The notes beneath the pieces were generated by a model. It made no database searches. It had not been told where the DNA came from and was given only the letters and a program-made list of their open reading frames with translations. A DNA stretch of 64,000 bases from JAQBDA01 sp963709875 (GTDB lineage Bacteria; Chloroflexota; Anaerolineae; Anaerolineales; UBA4823), in assembly GCA_963709875.1 (NCBI GenBank), contig CAVPYB010000005.1, forward strand, positions 210,140-274,139. The letters are read 5' to 3'. Shown piece by piece: positions 1 to 8,674 of the stretch; position 1 is the first letter of the stretch; each line of letters opens with the position of its first letter. The translations under genes were made by a program, and so were the position numbers.

Positions 1-281
1 CAGCAGATTCCCCGCTGCGCCTGGCACCGGGTGGGAAGAATATCGTGGTGGGGGATTTCAACGGCGACGGCATCCAGGACGCGGCCATAGCCAGCTACCA
101 GTTCTCTGACGTGCTGTTGGTGCTGGGTGGGAATAGAGGGATAAGCAGCGGCTACCTGAACGGGGGAGAGCACCCGTGGGGGCTGGCCGCGGCCGACTTC
201 AACGGGGACGGGAGAGATGACCTGGTGATCGCCGATGATGGTGCAAAGCGGGCGGTGGTTTACCTGAGCGTTGGGCTATAG
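1..281 (+). CDS. FG-GAP/VCBS repeat protein, C-terminal end (5' partial)
   Basis: The frame is open from the window edge to a TAG stop, so only the last ~93 residues are present. Two copies of the calcium-binding loop pattern DFNGDG are visible (about residues 19-24 and 65-70 of the visible part), each followed by a hydrophobic strand, as in FG-GAP/VCBS beta-propeller blades of secreted or surface proteins. The likely role is extracellular binding; the missing N-terminus would carry the signal peptide and any catalytic domain. The blade identity is well supported, the protein's function is not. Confidence 0.8.
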   Translation, partial: ADSPLRLAPGGKNIVVGDFNGDGIQDAAIASYQFSDVLLVLGGNRGISSGYLNGGEHPWGLAAADFNGDGRDDLVIADDGAKRAVVYLSVGL

Positions 282-385
282 AGTCATATCAGGCGTCATT
301 GCAGCGTTTAAGCTTGAATTCCCCATCGAAATTTGCTATATTCTAGTAAACGAAATCGGGTCCAGCAGCTTGCCCGGGGAGGTGA

Positions 386-1279
386 ATGATGACAGCTCAA
401 CCCTACGGACACCCGGTGAATATCTTGTTGGCGGATGATGGCTCGCAGCATTCGCAGGCTGCCATCCAAATGTTATGTGATCTACCGCTCCGTCATGATA
501 CCAGAATTACGGCAGTTTCGGTATTCTCGCCGCTGCTGTCATCCGACCACGAATGGCTGCGCGAGTCGCTTGCCAGCACGAAAGCATGCCTGATGGACAG
601 CGGTCTGCACGTCAAGAGCGAGCTGGTGCTCGGATACCCGGCAGAAAAGCTGATGGAGGTCGCCGAGACGCTCGAACCCGACCTGATCGTCCTAGGGGCC
701 AAAGGATTGCGGGCGACGCTCGGGATCCTGCTCGGGGGAGTGGCGCAGCAGGTGGTCGAGTATGCCAACTGGCCGGTGCTGGTCGTGCGCGCTCCGTATA
801 AATCCCCTCAGCGTGTCCTCGTCGCAGCCGACGGGTCAGAATACAGCCAGCGAGCAATCGATTATCTATCCGGGTTCCCGCTGCTTGATTCTTGCGAGAT
901 CCATATAGTCCACGTCATGCCGCCTGCCCCCGATCCATTTTATCCGCTGCAAGCCTGGCCGCCCGCTCCTGAGATCATCCAGCCACCCCTGGTGATTGAT
1001 ACCGAAGAGCTCAAGCAGATGCGCGCCGAGCAAGAGCAGCGAGGCAAGGCATTGCTCGCACGAGCGGAAAAGCAGTTTAGTGGAGGCGGCATGGCGGTGT
1101 TTACCTGTCTCACGAAGGGAGATGCTGCGACCGAGATCATTGATTATATCAAGTCCAGAGATATCGGCTTGGTTGTGCTTGGCTCGCGCGGTCTCAGCCC
1201 GGTGCAGAGCTGGCTGCTTGGCAGCGTCTCGCGCAAGATCATCCACTATTCGGACTGCTCGGTCCTGGTTGTGAAATAG
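386..1279 (+). CDS. Tandem universal stress protein (UspA x2)
   Basis: 297 residues with two Usp domains. The first begins VNILLADDGSQHS (about 11-145), the second RVLVAADGSEYSQ (about 143-297). Each domain ends in the nucleotide-loop region: GAKGLRATLGILLG in the first, GSRGLSPVQSWLLGSVS in the second. The second keeps the classical G-x2-G-x9-G-S pattern for ATP binding; the first has G in place of the final S, so the two halves may differ in ATP binding. A ribosome site (GGGGAGG) precedes two adjacent ATG codons (386, 389). It is a cytoplasmic stress protein, apparently a single-gene unit. Confidence 0.92.
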   Translation: MMTAQPYGHPVNILLADDGSQHSQAAIQMLCDLPLRHDTRITAVSVFSPLLSSDHEWLRESLASTKACLMDSGLHVKSELVLGYPAEKLMEVAETLEPDLIVLGAKGLRATLGILLGGVAQQVVEYANWPVLVVRAPYKSPQRVLVAADGSEYSQRAIDYLSGFPLLDSCEIHIVHVMPPAPDPFYPLQAWPPAPEIIQPPLVIDTEELKQMRAEQEQRGKALLARAEKQFSGGGMAVFTCLTKGDAATEIIDYIKSRDIGLVVLGSRGLSPVQSWLLGSVSRKIIHYSDCSVLVVK

Positions 1280-1289
1280 GAGAGGCGAG

Positions 1290-1352
1290 TCAAGAATTAG
1301 GAATTAGGAGTCAGGAACTAGGAGTCAGGAAATAGGAGACAGGAATTAGGAA
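1290..1352 (+). repeat. Purine-rich spacer repeat (AGGAATTAGG type)
   Basis: Short units such as CAGGAATTAGGA, CAGGAACTAGGA and CAGGAAATAGGA follow one another just after the Usp stop codon. Similar text recurs at about 13520-13600 and 16505-16570, always between genes. It has no coding potential. This looks like a dispersed low-complexity repeat that marks gene borders in this genome. Confidence 0.6.
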
Positions 1353-1403
1353 TTGGCTGATGCCATTTGACCGCCTTATCTGCTGATCAGGAAGATTACG
1401 TGG

Positions 1404-2372
1404 TCAATCAATCGTATCCAGCGTGCTCTGGCGGCGGCGGTCCACAACCAGGCGGGTGACGTCCGGGCGGCTGTAGTGCCCGGCAGGGTCGAAGTTCTGG
1501 CGCTCCTCGCGCACTCGCTTGTGGTCGATGGTTGCCAGGCACAGGTCTTCCCGATCGACGACCGGCTCGATCAGCCATTCCCCGTCCGGACCAGCCAGGC
1601 AGGAGCCGCCGTTTGCCATCACATCCGGGCTGCCTGCGAGGATGGCATCATATTGGGGGATGCCGGAGGGGATATCCTGCCTGCGCATCAGACCGCAGGC
1701 TGCCAGCACATACGAGCGGCCTTCTTTGGCGATAAAAGGGGTGATATCGAGGGTGTTGTGTGAGCCGCCCGGCCAGACGGCAACGTGCAGGTCTTCCCCC
1801 AGCCCGTACAGCGCAGCGCGCACCAGCGGCATCCAGTTCTCCCAGCAGTTCAGCCCGCCGACATGAAAAGCTCCCAGTTCGTGAACCCTCAGCCCGTGCC
1901 CGTCCCCCGGAGACCAGACCAGCCGTTCTTCGTAGGTGGGCATCAGCTTGCGGTGCACGGAAACGACGCTCCCGCTGTCATTAATGGTCACCAGGGAGCA
2001 GTACAGGCTGTGCCCGCCGCGGTCGGGGGCGCGCTCGATGGTGCCCAGCATGACGGCCATACCGCTCTGAGCGGCTAAGGCGCACAGCTCGTCCAGGTGA
2101 CCGGCCTCGATCTGCACAGCCTGGTCCATGTAATGGGCGTAGATCCCTTTCTGGGCAGGCGAGTTGAAGCGCGCCCCGTCCGTGCGCTCGACCCAGAACG
2201 GGTAGCCCGGTACCAGCGCCTCACCGAAGGCGAGCAGCTGGCAGCCCTGGTTGGCTGCCCGGCTGGCGTAGTCGAGCACTTTCTCCAGCGTGCGGGCGCG
2301 GTCCAGCCAGACTGGCGCGATCTGGGCGAAGCCGATGGTGATTTCGTCAGCCGTTTCGTGTTCAAGTCCCAT
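1404..2372 (-). CDS. Nitrilase/carbon-nitrogen hydrolase
   Basis: The three catalytic residues of the nitrilase superfamily are visible: Glu in FGEALVPGYPFW, Lys in HRKLMPTYEE and Cys in GGLNCWENWMP. The Cys context (CWEN) and the PGYPFW block are those of true nitrilases/cyanide hydratases (nitrile to carboxylate plus ammonia) more than of amidases. The product is about 322 residues from the ATG at 2372, which has a GGAG site (CGGAGAGCAGTC). The upstream in-frame start at 2417 adds 15 residues without family support. Cytoplasmic; substrate not predictable. It stands alone between plus-strand genes. Confidence 0.88.
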   Translation of the reverse strand: MGLEHETADEITIGFAQIAPVWLDRARTLEKVLDYASRAANQGCQLLAFGEALVPGYPFWVERTDGARFNSPAQKGIYAHYMDQAVQIEAGHLDELCALAAQSGMAVMLGTIERAPDRGGHSLYCSLVTINDSGSVVSVHRKLMPTYEERLVWSPGDGHGLRVHELGAFHVGGLNCWENWMPLVRAALYGLGEDLHVAVWPGGSHNTLDITPFIAKEGRSYVLAACGLMRRQDIPSGIPQYDAILAGSPDVMANGGSCLAGPDGEWLIEPVVDREDLCLATIDHKRVREERQNFDPAGHYSRPDVTRLVVDRRRQSTLDTID

Positions 2373-2528
2373 GACTGCTCTCCGCGTTGAGGTTAAATAG
2401 ACAGCACATCCGGCCACGTATCATTCCATGTGGCGTAAAGCTGCCCTGGGAATTATAATGGATGACTATTTAGAATACGGCAGGGGATTATAGGTATAGA
2501 TGACTTTCGATAAAAGTGAGGTATAGCT

Positions 2529-3065
2529 ATGGAGTATGAGCATGAAATCAGCGTGCGCCTGAACCGGATCGAGGATCTGTTTGCGGAGCCGGCGGGAGAC
2601 CCTTTCGACCCGGACAGCCGCTACCGTACTGGGATGGACGAGCTGCTCGAGCAAGTATATGGCATGCGCGGACAGCAGATAAAAGTGGTCGTTGAACTAC
2701 CGGCAAATGACCATCAATCAGGCGATCAGAAGCAAGCTGGAGCGGCTTTTGGGCGGTACTGCCGCGCCCAAATCGACGAGCTTGAGCGCACTCTCCGGGA
2801 TCACTGGCGTACTACTCGCCGCCAGCTGGTGACCGCGTTTGCCATCCTGCTCGTTATCGCATTGGAGATGGCTTTTGTATTGACTGCCGATTTCCTTCCG
2901 GATGTCGTTAAGGCCCTGGTAGCATTCATCTCCGGTGTATTCGCTTATGCCACATTTTGGGGACCAGCCGACCTCGTGCTGTACGCCTGGCGCCCCTACC
3001 GGACGGATTTGCAGCGATACAGGCTGCTGATCAATGCCGGTTTCGAGATCAGAGCACGAGATTAA
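2529..3065 (+). CDS. Hypothetical two-helix membrane protein
   Basis: 178 residues. The N-terminal ~95 residues are charged and soluble. Two hydrophobic helices follow (LVTAFAILLVIALEMAFVLT, about 100-120, and VVKALVAFISGVFAYATFW, about 127-146), then a short basic tail, so both ends should be cytoplasmic. No family recognised. It sits alone, facing away from the nitrilase gene. Coding is supported by composition and length; the start is the first ATG after a GAGG site. Confidence 0.6.
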   Translation: MEYEHEISVRLNRIEDLFAEPAGDPFDPDSRYRTGMDELLEQVYGMRGQQIKVVVELPANDHQSGDQKQAGAAFGRYCRAQIDELERTLRDHWRTTRRQLVTAFAILLVIALEMAFVLTADFLPDVVKALVAFISGVFAYATFWGPADLVLYAWRPYRTDLQRYRLLINAGFEIRARD

Positions 3066-3393
3066 CCGTGCAGCAGCATCAGTGCGAGCCCACTGCCGGT
3101 CACATCGTAGGCGATGCGCGTCCCATCCTGAGTTGCAGCGTATCTGGTATTCATTCACTCCTCTGTACTCCACCTGAAGCCGCTATGTACTTAATATCGC
3201 GCAATTCCCTCGTGCAGACAAGCAGCACAGGAGCATCGATCGGGGTCAGCCTGGCTTCCTGGATGTTATTGCAGTGAGCTCGAAGCCAGCGATTCTCCTT
3301 CCCAAACGAGCAGCGTACTCTGTAGTATAGTAATGGGGAGCTCAGGCAGACCCGGACTATTGAAGGCAGTATTAGAGTTTAAGAGGATAGCCT
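3066..3393. other. Intergenic stretch, nothing recognised
   Basis: No convincing gene, repeat or RNA. Overlapping open frames on both strands here lack ribosome sites and recognisable motifs. The last ~60 bases (AGTATAGTAATGGGG, then AAGAGGATAG) probably hold the promoter and ribosome site of the next gene. Confidence 0.5.
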
Positions 3394-5412
3394 ATGGACG
3401 AGTCTTGCAGCCATGAACGTCACAATCAAAATTGCAGTTTATCTAGCCGGTTGTATTTTTACTGTTTAGGGATCCTTGCTTTGGCCTGGCTGATTCTGCG
3501 ATCAGGGACGAGACCCAGCCGGATCGCTTACCCGTGCCAGCGAACGGCGGCGGCAATCGGACTCAATTTCCTGGCGAGTTATTCGCCTTTGCTTGCCACC
3601 AGCATCTTTGCGAGGACTCGGCTTGGTTTTCGTGCTTCCGGCAAAGCGGAGCGTGGCTCTCATATGGCGCTGTGGGGAATACTAAGGTGCATTTTGCTCC
3701 TGAGCCCGATGTTGTTTCTATTTTCTGAGGGGTCGACCGCGTCTGGTATCGCCCAAGCGAGCACGATAGAACAGGCACCGATACCGGACAAAATAGTGAG
3801 TCTCCCGGCGCGGCCCGACCCACACCCGACGGTAGCGATTATCAGCCGGGATCATACCCCTGACGAAGCGGAGATTGCGGTGATGGTCGAGCAGGCCATC
3901 GATGGCGCCCTAGGCCCCGGCGGCCTGGCGAACATGATCAGCAGTGGGGATGTGGTGTTGATTAAACCCAATCTGGGGTGCGGCTATAAAAGCCATGAGA
4001 CGGCAGATTGGCGCGTTGTGAAACCAATCGTGCAGGGGGCCAAGCTGGCTGGTGCAAGCCAGGTATATATCGGAGAGGGGGAAGGCTGCAACTACGGTTT
4101 GAGCGTTTTCGATGGGGCGGGATATACGACCAACATCACGGATGTGACCTATGTCAATTTCAACGATATTGGCAGTGAACCGTACTACTTTGTCAGTGTC
4201 AGCGGCGGACTTTGGGAGGAGCCGATCGCAATCCCACAGGTGTATTTCGAGGCGGATGTTGTTATCACAGTTCCGAAATTGAAAACCCACAGTGCGGCTG
4301 GTGTAACCATGGGTCTGAAGAACGCTATGGGAGTCCCGCCTGTGCCATTGTACAGCAGCGGCACATCTTACCGCAATCTAATCCACGAAAATTACGAAGT
4401 CAGAATGACGATCGCGCAGATCAACCTGGCTAGAACCCCTGATTTTGCGGTGATCGACGCGATCCTTGCCGGGGAAGGTCAGGGTCCTTGGGCGGCGGAC
4501 CCGATCGAAGTGGATGCAATTCTGGCGAGCCGCGATCTGGTAGCAGTGGATGTGGTTGGGACGTCCGTGATGGGGATCGATCCCATGCGAATTCCATACC
4601 TGGTATTTGCCCACGAAAAAAACCTGGGCATCCTGGACCTGGATTCCATCCGGATTGTTGGCTCGCAAATCTCAGCGGTTCAAAAGAATTTCAGTCTGCC
4701 CGCTGAAGCTGACACAATCTATAGGAAGGCCGCGGTACTCCAGAGAAGCGGCTCAGAGCTGAGTGTCGATGGTTCGTTCTCGGATTGGGGTTTGATCGAA
4801 CCGATTGTGCTGGATCAATCCAGTGATGTCCTTTCGGGTATCAATTGGTGGGATGGACCACAGGATTTGAGCATCGAGAGCCGCTTTCTATACGATCAAA
4901 ACGCCTTATACGCAATCCTTTATGTACGGGATGAGCAAAAGGTTGTCGCCCCCAACCCAGGTCAGGTCCCATCCCAAGGGGATAGGCTGGAGCTTGATGT
5001 CAGCGTTGCAGACCCCTGGTATCGTTTGAATGATCCTGTATACGGTGAGAATGATTTTCGATTCGGTATGGGATACAACCAGAATCCCATCCTATGGGAC
5101 CTGATTCGTGGAGCGGTTGTGCCGTCCGTGCAGGTGAATCTGGTTGATTCTACGGATGGTTATATTGTTGAACTGATGATCCCATTTAGTGCGCTGAATA
5201 ATTACACCCCGGCGGAGAATAAACAGATCGGCCTGGATTTCTCGGTGGTCGACGTGGACGGCGGGGTAGAGGAGACCACAATTGCCTGGAGCGGGGGAGT
5301 GGAGCTGCCCTACGATGCACGCTTGATGGGGGTAGGGCTGCTCGGCCCGTTAAGGGGCTGTACAAACCCACAGACGGTTTGTGTCTATCTGCCGATGCAG
5401 TCGAACCAATGA
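3394..5412 (+). CDS. DUF362 protein with membrane N-terminus and C-terminal CBM9/DOMON-like domain
   Basis: 672 residues. The N-terminal ~110 residues hold two or three hydrophobic helices (around 20-37, 55-72 and 91-112). A DUF362 domain follows (about 135-430), with its hallmark KPNLGCGYKS and PKLKTHSAAGVTMGLKNAMG blocks. The last ~210 residues (VDGSFSDWG, then ESRFLYDQNALYAILYVRDE) resemble the family-9 carbohydrate-binding/DOMON-like sandwich seen in secreted proteins. The protein is probably anchored with the globular parts outside. The function of DUF362 outside iron-sulfur proteins is unknown, and no ferredoxin-type cysteine cluster is visible here. Confidence 0.8.
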   Translation: MDESCSHERHNQNCSLSSRLYFYCLGILALAWLILRSGTRPSRIAYPCQRTAAAIGLNFLASYSPLLATSIFARTRLGFRASGKAERGSHMALWGILRCILLLSPMLFLFSEGSTASGIAQASTIEQAPIPDKIVSLPARPDPHPTVAIISRDHTPDEAEIAVMVEQAIDGALGPGGLANMISSGDVVLIKPNLGCGYKSHETADWRVVKPIVQGAKLAGASQVYIGEGEGCNYGLSVFDGAGYTTNITDVTYVNFNDIGSEPYYFVSVSGGLWEEPIAIPQVYFEADVVITVPKLKTHSAAGVTMGLKNAMGVPPVPLYSSGTSYRNLIHENYEVRMTIAQINLARTPDFAVIDAILAGEGQGPWAADPIEVDAILASRDLVAVDVVGTSVMGIDPMRIPYLVFAHEKNLGILDLDSIRIVGSQISAVQKNFSLPAEADTIYRKAAVLQRSGSELSVDGSFSDWGLIEPIVLDQSSDVLSGINWWDGPQDLSIESRFLYDQNALYAILYVRDEQKVVAPNPGQVPSQGDRLELDVSVADPWYRLNDPVYGENDFRFGMGYNQNPILWDLIRGAVVPSVQVNLVDSTDGYIVELMIPFSALNNYTPAENKQIGLDFSVVDVDGGVEETTIAWSGGVELPYDARLMGVGLLGPLRGCTNPQTVCVYLPMQSNQ

Positions 5413-5507
5413 GGCGCGAGCAGCCCTGACCTATGCCTGTCGAAGTGCGGCATCTGCAGCACGCCAGACTAAGTGAGAAGTGGCATTTTAGAAACTCAGA
5501 TCGAAAC

Positions 5508-5978
5508 CTAAAAGCCCTCCAGCTCCTGAACGCGCCGGTAGAGCGGGTCGCACTCGGCGGGCAGGCCGGGACCTTCCCAGCGGCAGCGGGCGAGCTGGTC
5601 TTTGAAGTGCTGCGGCAGGAAACCCAGGGCTGTCCCAATGCCTCCGTATGGGTCGGTTGTGCCGTAAACCACACCCCCGATGCCGTGCAGCAGGATGGCG
5701 CCGGTGCACATCAGGCAGGGTTCCAGGGTGGTGTAGAGGGTCATCTGAGCGGCTCGCTCCCACAGGTCGGGGGAGATCGCACGCAAGGCTTCCATCTCGG
5801 CGTGGCGGGTGAGCGCCCGCACCGGCTTCCAGATTGCATTCTGCCCTCGCCCGATGACATCACCATCCAGGACGATCAGCGCGCCGATGGGCAAGTTGCC
5901 CAGGCGAGCGGCTGCCTGGGCGAGCTCTATCGCCTGGCGGAGGTAGACGAGGTGCTGTTGGGTGTATCGATCGCCCAT
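5508..5978 (-). CDS. Nucleoside/cytidine deaminase family protein
   Basis: 156 residues with both zinc-binding motifs of the CDA superfamily: HAEME (His plus catalytic Glu) and PCLMC (two Cys). The layout resembles guanine deaminase/TadA-type proteins, with the C-terminal region DPLYRRVQELEGF. It deaminates a purine or pyrimidine base, nucleoside or tRNA base; guanine deaminase or a generic nucleoside deaminase is likelier than tRNA editing, since the TadA-specific tail is not obvious. It follows the serine hydrolase genes on the minus strand and may share their transcript. Confidence 0.85.
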   Translation of the reverse strand: MGDRYTQQHLVYLRQAIELAQAAARLGNLPIGALIVLDGDVIGRGQNAIWKPVRALTRHAEMEALRAISPDLWERAAQMTLYTTLEPCLMCTGAILLHGIGGVVYGTTDPYGGIGTALGFLPQHFKDQLARCRWEGPGLPAECDPLYRRVQELEGF

Positions 5979-5999
5979 TGTCCATCCATTACAGGAAAT

Positions 6000-7055
6000 T
6001 CAGCCGACCAGCATAGCATGGATTACCTTCACCGGCTCCCAGACGCCCTGCTCCATATTGCAGAGCAGGAGGAGGTTGATATCCTTGCTGGGGTAGCGGC
6101 GGATAAGCCCGCTCACACCTGCGTTGACGCCTTCCTTTTGGCAGCAGATGATCTCCCCGCTTCTATCCACGTCGAACCATAATCCGAAGCCGTATTTCAT
6201 ATCCACGCCCTGCAGCTGGCGATACAGTACCTGGGGAGTGAAAAAGGCTTCGCTCAGCTCATGGGACAGCAGCACGCCGGCCTTTACCGCCCGCAGGAAG
6301 CGGTCCAGGTCCGGCGCTGTGACGTGCGCGCCGCTGTCCGGAGAACCGATGGGAGGGAAGGAGTAGATATTGCGCTTCCAGCCGGTGAGCATACCATCGG
6401 AATCACGGATCGGGTCGCAGCCTTCAGCCACCTTCTCATTCACCTGCCCCAGGTGCAGGAAATCCGAATCCAGCATGCCGGCCCTTTGGAATACGTTCTG
6501 GCGGACGTAATCACGATATTCCACGCCGGTGACCTTTTCGACCAGCAAACCCAGCAGCACGTAGCCGCAGTTGTTGTAGCGGCAGCCTTGCCCGGGCTCG
6601 AAGTTGGCTGGCTTGTGAATGAACTGGGGCAGGAAATCGACCGTGCGGGTGACGGAATAATTGGGCTTGTCCCGCCAGATCTTTTCGTAGGACTCGCCGT
6701 CTTCCTCTTCGGCGTCGTCGGCGATGCCGGAGGTGTGGGTGAGCAGGTGATACACGTTGACCTGGGGGGAGATGGCGGTATCCTCCAGACCCAGGCTCTC
6801 GAACACGCGGGTCTCGAAGGAGAGCAGACCGCGCTCGATGAGCTGCAGCACAGCGACCGCAGTGAACAGCTTGGTGATCGAGGCGGTGTCGAAGCGTATC
6901 TCAAGAGAGTTCTTGATTTTCCAGGCCCGGTTGGCGTAGCCGTACGCTCCGGCGAAGAGCTGCCGATCACCTTGAGTGATCAGGACGACACCAGAGTACG
7001 CGTCTTTTTCCTCCAGTTCCCGAAAATACTGCTCCAGCCGGTCGAGGGTATCCAT
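6000..7055 (-). CDS. Beta-lactamase family serine hydrolase (class C-like)
   Basis: About 351 residues. The motif SITK (in FDTASITKLFTAV) is the catalytic SxxK. RYNNCGY supplies the YxN motif, and a C-terminal strand region (VSGLIRRYPSKDI) corresponds to the third motif area. The family covers penicillin-binding-like esterases, D-amino peptidases and beta-lactamases; with no signal peptide, a cytoplasmic esterase or peptidase is likelier than resistance. The start at 7055 (MDTLDRLEQYFREL) was chosen because the upstream extension overlaps the preceding gene, whose stop lies 4 bases before this ATG. Confidence 0.87.
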   Translation of the reverse strand: MDTLDRLEQYFRELEEKDAYSGVVLITQGDRQLFAGAYGYANRAWKIKNSLEIRFDTASITKLFTAVAVLQLIERGLLSFETRVFESLGLEDTAISPQVNVYHLLTHTSGIADDAEEEDGESYEKIWRDKPNYSVTRTVDFLPQFIHKPANFEPGQGCRYNNCGYVLLGLLVEKVTGVEYRDYVRQNVFQRAGMLDSDFLHLGQVNEKVAEGCDPIRDSDGMLTGWKRNIYSFPPIGSPDSGAHVTAPDLDRFLRAVKAGVLLSHELSEAFFTPQVLYRQLQGVDMKYGFGLWFDVDRSGEIICCQKEGVNAGVSGLIRRYPSKDINLLLLCNMEQGVWEPVKVIHAMLVG

Positions 7056-7059
7056 CGGC

Positions 7060-7332
7060 TTATTGGGATTCCGGTTTTGGCTCAAGGTGCTCTGAAGAGA
7101 TCGCTGGCTGCGAGACGACCGTCCACAAGACCCATACCCCGAGAAGGTTAAGCAGCAGGGCGCCGGTCGCGCCAAGAGTGCCCATGCTTTGAGGCAAATT
7201 GTCTGTGAGTGGGAGATCGAGAAGGACACTGCTGGCAATGGCGATCAGCGCGCTCGAGAGAAGCCAGACTACCAGCGCGGGCAGGACGAACAGCAGCGGT
7301 CGCCGGTCTGCGAAGTGTTGGATTGCGTTCAT
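7060..7332 (-). CDS. Small two-helix membrane protein
   Basis: 90 residues with two hydrophobic helices (about 13-38 and 50-72) and a polar C-terminus. Its stop lies 4 bases upstream of the serine hydrolase start and its own start lies 4 bases after the TIGR04076 gene, so the three genes form a tight operon. No family recognised; it may assist the hydrolase at the membrane. Confidence 0.65.
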   Translation of the reverse strand: MNAIQHFADRRPLLFVLPALVVWLLSSALIAIASSVLLDLPLTDNLPQSMGTLGATGALLLNLLGVWVLWTVVSQPAISSEHLEPKPESQ

Positions 7333-7336
7333 CTGA

Positions 7337-7699
7337 CTACTCTGGCAGCGCGGTCCGGATCACCTTGACAACGATCCCCGAGGCGGTGGGGTCGGGACAG
7401 CGCACGAACTCGGTGGTCACGCCGTCCGGGTCGATGACCTTCTCATAGGGCGTCCCATGGTACTTCCAGGGCAGCGTGCCGCCGTTCTCCAGGGCGCGGA
7501 GAAAGCCAGTCAGGCTGTCCACCAGCCAGGGACACAGCTCTCCCAGGTCCTCCGGGTAGCAGAATGTATCACCCACCTGGTAGCTGCCGTACATCCACGG
7601 GCAGATGCCTTCCCGGACGAAATCCGGATAGGTCCCATCCGGGCCTGGCTGCCCGCCCTTCCCCTCGAAGATCTCCAAGTTGATTTGGTATTCTCGCAT
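7337..7699 (-). CDS. TIGR04076 family protein
   Basis: 120 residues. The blocks YQVGDTFCYPEDLGELCPWLVDSL, NGGTLPW and RCPDPTASGIVVKV match the pattern I know for TIGR04076: a GD-x-F segment, an ICPW-like segment, GG-x-LPW and a late CPDP. The biochemical role of the family is unknown. It is the first gene of the tight minus-strand trio with the small membrane protein and the serine hydrolase. Confidence 0.7.
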   Translation of the reverse strand: MREYQINLEIFEGKGGQPGPDGTYPDFVREGICPWMYGSYQVGDTFCYPEDLGELCPWLVDSLTGFLRALENGGTLPWKYHGTPYEKVIDPDGVTTEFVRCPDPTASGIVVKVIRTALPE

Positions 7700-7747
7700 G
7701 TGGTTATCCTTGCCCAGACGGGCGAAAGGCGAATCGGAATATGCGAT

Positions 7748-8461
7748 CTAAAAAAGCAATTTCAAGCGGGCATAGCCCCAAATAATATGCCAGAGCAAGT
7801 AGTAAGCGAGCCGGAAAGTATACATACTGACGAAATCATAGCGCCGGAAGAGCAGCAGCTGGGTCAGATTGATGAGGAAGATGTTAGCGGCAACGAATAA
7901 ATTTGTCCACAGTGGTTGGGGGCTTGAAAATCCCAGCAACGTCTGATAAACCGGCTCCAGCACCGCGACAACGAGGATGCAGGGCAGGACAGCCTTCTCG
8001 AAGCTGATATTCAAGGGCGGCGAGGTGAGAACGAGCAGCAAGATTGCCAGCGGCAGGACATGGAATACGATATCCACGACGAAGCCCATGGCGGGGTAGA
8101 ACAGCAGCGCCTCCGGGAGCAGGACATTAGTGTCCTGCGGGAAGACGACTTTCAGGTCAACCAGGATGATGGCGATGGCGAACGGGATAGCCAGGGGTGC
8201 GGCAACCAGGATGCCATTTGTGTTCCCAGCAGAGAAAATCTCAAACCAGCCGCGCCCAAGCAGGAACAGGAACAGGATGAACCCGAGCAGGCTGACGATG
8301 AGGATGGCGAGGATGGGATGGAGGCTGCCGAAGAACTTGTAGAAGTATTCCGGGCTGCTGAAGGTAAGGATCGCCACGCAGACGATCAAGGTGGCGGCGA
8401 TACCGAGGTAGATAGTAAACTGCAGGCGCTCGTTGTTGAGAAGCTCGATGATGTTCGTCAT
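7748..8461 (-). CDS. Polytopic membrane protein of unknown function
   Basis: 237 residues with about six to seven hydrophobic segments. The C-terminal block FRLAYYLLWHIIWGYARLKLLF carries His and Arg in a helix. Conserved polar residues inside helices (HVLP, HIIWG) hint at a metal-binding or enzymatic membrane protein, but no named family is recognised. It lies upstream of the TIGR04076 gene with a 48-base gap and may belong to the same transcript. Confidence 0.65.
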   Translation of the reverse strand: MTNIIELLNNERLQFTIYLGIAATLIVCVAILTFSSPEYFYKFFGSLHPILAILIVSLLGFILFLFLLGRGWFEIFSAGNTNGILVAAPLAIPFAIAIILVDLKVVFPQDTNVLLPEALLFYPAMGFVVDIVFHVLPLAILLLVLTSPPLNISFEKAVLPCILVVAVLEPVYQTLLGFSSPQPLWTNLFVAANIFLINLTQLLLFRRYDFVSMYTFRLAYYLLWHIIWGYARLKLLF

Positions 8462-8674
8462 TGACTAGCAGTCCATTTCTCTTACAACCATGCGAAATAC
8501 GCAAGGGATCACGACCTGACATGACCGTGCCGATAAGAGTATAATCGAGCTACCAATAAGCCCTGGATCTTCCCAATATCAATTATACATCAGCGCTAAG
8601 GGGAGCCGGCTCTTACCCGTGCCTGTCTGTTTGCCGTCCTGAAAACGGCCTTGCCACATCCAAAAGGAGTGTAA

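Noticed and set aside
5433..6182. 249-codon plus-strand open frame over the deaminase gene
   Set aside because: It is antisense to a clear deaminase with its zinc motifs; no ribosome site or family pattern.
6000..7055. Beta-lactamase resistance gene
   Set aside because: Class C-like fold but no signal peptide; esterase or peptidase is likelier.
6261..7151. 296-codon plus-strand open frame
   Set aside because: Antisense to the serine hydrolase with SxxK and YxN motifs; composition is a by-product of GC-rich third positions.
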